NCBI GenBank assembly: GCA_947449125.1
Contig: CANFQR010000086.1
Coordinates: forward strand, 1 to 6,499
Direction of reading: 5' to 3'
Length of the DNA: 6,499 bases
Source: Bacteroidota bacterium
GTDB taxonomy: Bacteria; Bacteroidota; Bacteroidia; B-17B0; Aurantibacillaceae
Below, piece by piece: positions 5,469-6,499 of the stretch. Position 1 is the first letter of the stretch; the number at the start of each line of letters is the position of its first letter. Under the pieces are notes generated by a model, which saw nothing but the letters and a program-made list of their open reading frames with translations, searched no databases and was not told the origin of the DNA. A program made the translations under genes and the position numbers.

Positions 5469-6499
5469 GATATAACATTTCTCTGTATTTAGGCAGAGGC
5501 CAAATAGCGTCATCCACAATGTTCTCAAGTTTATCTACATTGTAGCGAATAGTGTCAAAAAATGGTTTTACTTTATCGCAGTAGGCATGAGCTTGCTTTT
5601 TGGCATTTTCTAAATTATTGGCTTTTTTGCGGGCCTCTGTCATATCGGTTGCTGCCTTTTTAATGATTGAAACGCGCTCACTAATTTCTTTTATCAAACT
5701 TAAATGGGTTTCGGCAACAATTTTAAATTCATTAACCGATAAAATTTGTTTCATGCCGCTAACATTATCCACCAAACTTTTTTGATAGTTTAAGGCTGCC
5801 GGAATAATTTGATTATTTACCATATCAGCCATTATTCGCGATTCTATTTGGATTTTTTTTGTATAAGTTTCAAGACTTATTTCGTAACGGGCTTCTTGCT
5901 CACGGTGACTCAAAATTCCTTGAGATTCAAACATGTGTAATGATTTTTTCGAAATCATAGCCTCCAAGGCTCCAGGTGTTGTTGGAATATTGTTTAATCC
6001 ACGCTTTTTAGCTTCGGCTTTCCATTCCTCACCATAACCGTTCCCTTCAAACCTAATGCGCTTACTAGCGATAATATATTTTTTTAAAACCTGAAAAATA
6101 GCTTCATCTTTTTCGATTTTTTTATCGATTAAACTATCTACTTCCTTTTTAAAAGTTACTAACTGTTCAGAAACAATTGCGTTTAATACTGTCATTGGCC
6201 CGCCGCAATTTGCTGAAGAACCGACTGCCCTAAATTCAAATTTATTGCCAGTAAAAGCAAAGGGTGAAGTCCTGTTTCTATCTGTATTATCCAACAAAAT
6301 ATCAGGAATTCTGCCAATATTCATTTTCAAAGCCGTTTTTTCTTCAGGACTCATTTTACCACCATGTACAGATTTTTCGAGGTCATCAAGTACTTTTGAA
6401 AGTTGTTGTCCCAAGAAAACTGACATAATTGCCGGCGGAGCTTCGTTTGCGCCTAAACGATGGTCGTTATTTGCTGAAGCAATTGAGGCACGCAATAAA
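5461..6499 (-). CDS. glnN: Glutamine synthetase type III, C-terminal half (5' end beyond window edge)
   Basis: GSIII makes glutamine from glutamate, ammonia and ATP in the cytoplasm and is a main entry point for nitrogen. The frame is open to the right edge: 6496-6498 encodes Leu and the TTG at 6495 is an internal Leu codon (…LLRASIASAN), not a start. About 345 residues are present of a family length near 700-730. Counting from that TTG codon, diagnostic stretches are NDHRLGANEAPPAI (10-23), NIGRIPDILLDN (59-70), DRNRTSPFAFTGNKFEFR (72-89), which supplies the arginines and glutamate of the active site, GSSANCGGPMTVLNAIV (92-108) and EGNGYGEEW (150-158). Residues about 200-330 are the long helical C-terminal region typical of GSIII and absent from GSI. 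The stop is TAA at 5461-5463, followed by a 145-bp intergenic space. No defect is seen; the N-terminal half and its promoter lie outside the window. Confidence 0.96.
   Translation of the reverse strand, partial: LLRASIASANNDHRLGANEAPPAIMSVFLGQQLSKVLDDLEKSVHGGKMSPEEKTALKMNIGRIPDILLDNTDRNRTSPFAFTGNKFEFRAVGSSANCGGPMTVLNAIVSEQLVTFKKEVDSLIDKKIEKDEAIFQVLKKYIIASKRIRFEGNGYGEEWKAEAKKRGLNNIPTTPGALEAMISKKSLHMFESQGILSHREQEARYEISLETYTKKIQIESRIMADMVNNQIIPAALNYQKSLVDNVSGMKQILSVNEFKIVAETHLSLIKEISERVSIIKKAATDMTEARKKANNLENAKKQAHAYCDKVKPFFDTIRYNVDKLENIVDDAIWPLPKYREMLYLR

Noticed and set aside
5600..5785. A 61-codon plus-strand open frame
   Set aside because: It lies wholly inside the glutamine synthetase gene on the opposite strand, shows no recognisable motif, and is best explained as a shadow of that gene.
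6493..6495. TTG at 6495 as the start of a 344-residue protein
   Set aside because: The frame continues to the window edge with another Leu codon, and LLRASIASAN is an internal conserved stretch of type III glutamine synthetase, so this is not a true start.

Overview
The window is AT-rich (about one third G+C by eye), densely packed chromosomal DNA, most likely from a member of the Bacteroidota (Flavobacteriales-like or a related low-GC lineage). This rests on a type III glutamine synthetase, a long QueA variant, a DUF1571-like protein carrying a LysM segment, the lack of any clear Shine-Dalgarno sequence before the starts, and candidate promoters with the Bacteroidota-type TAnnTTTG -7 box. 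The exact genus cannot be read from the sequence.

Layout. Positions 1-1944, minus strand: kdsB (CMP-Kdo synthetase) followed after 16 bp by queA (tRNA queuosine synthesis, long form), which runs off the left edge about 10-15 residues before its expected end. Positions 2011-2856, plus strand: one exported DUF1571-like protein with an internal LysM domain, divergent from kdsB across a 66-bp gap. Positions 2860-5315, minus strand: a tight three-gene unit, EamA-type transporter then YigZ/IMPACT family protein then M42-like metallo-aminopeptidase, joined by a 1-bp TAATG overlap and a 3-bp gap. It converges on the LysM gene with only 3 bp between the stop codons. Positions 5316-5460 are the only real intergenic space (145 bp). 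They hold a candidate promoter, an A/T-only inverted repeat and a weak candidate terminator. Positions 5461-6499, minus strand: the C-terminal half of a type III glutamine synthetase, open at the right edge.

How the genes relate. Most are housekeeping: Kdo activation for lipopolysaccharide, tRNA modification, peptide turnover, metabolite transport and nitrogen assimilation. The LysM protein is the least understood gene. Its predicted export and peptidoglycan-binding domain fit a cell-envelope role, and it lies next to an LPS gene, but a functional link is inference only. I found no RNA genes, mobile elements, CRISPR arrays, frameshifts or pseudogenes, and no convincing undescribed multi-gene system. 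No gene-free stretch exceeds 300 bases.
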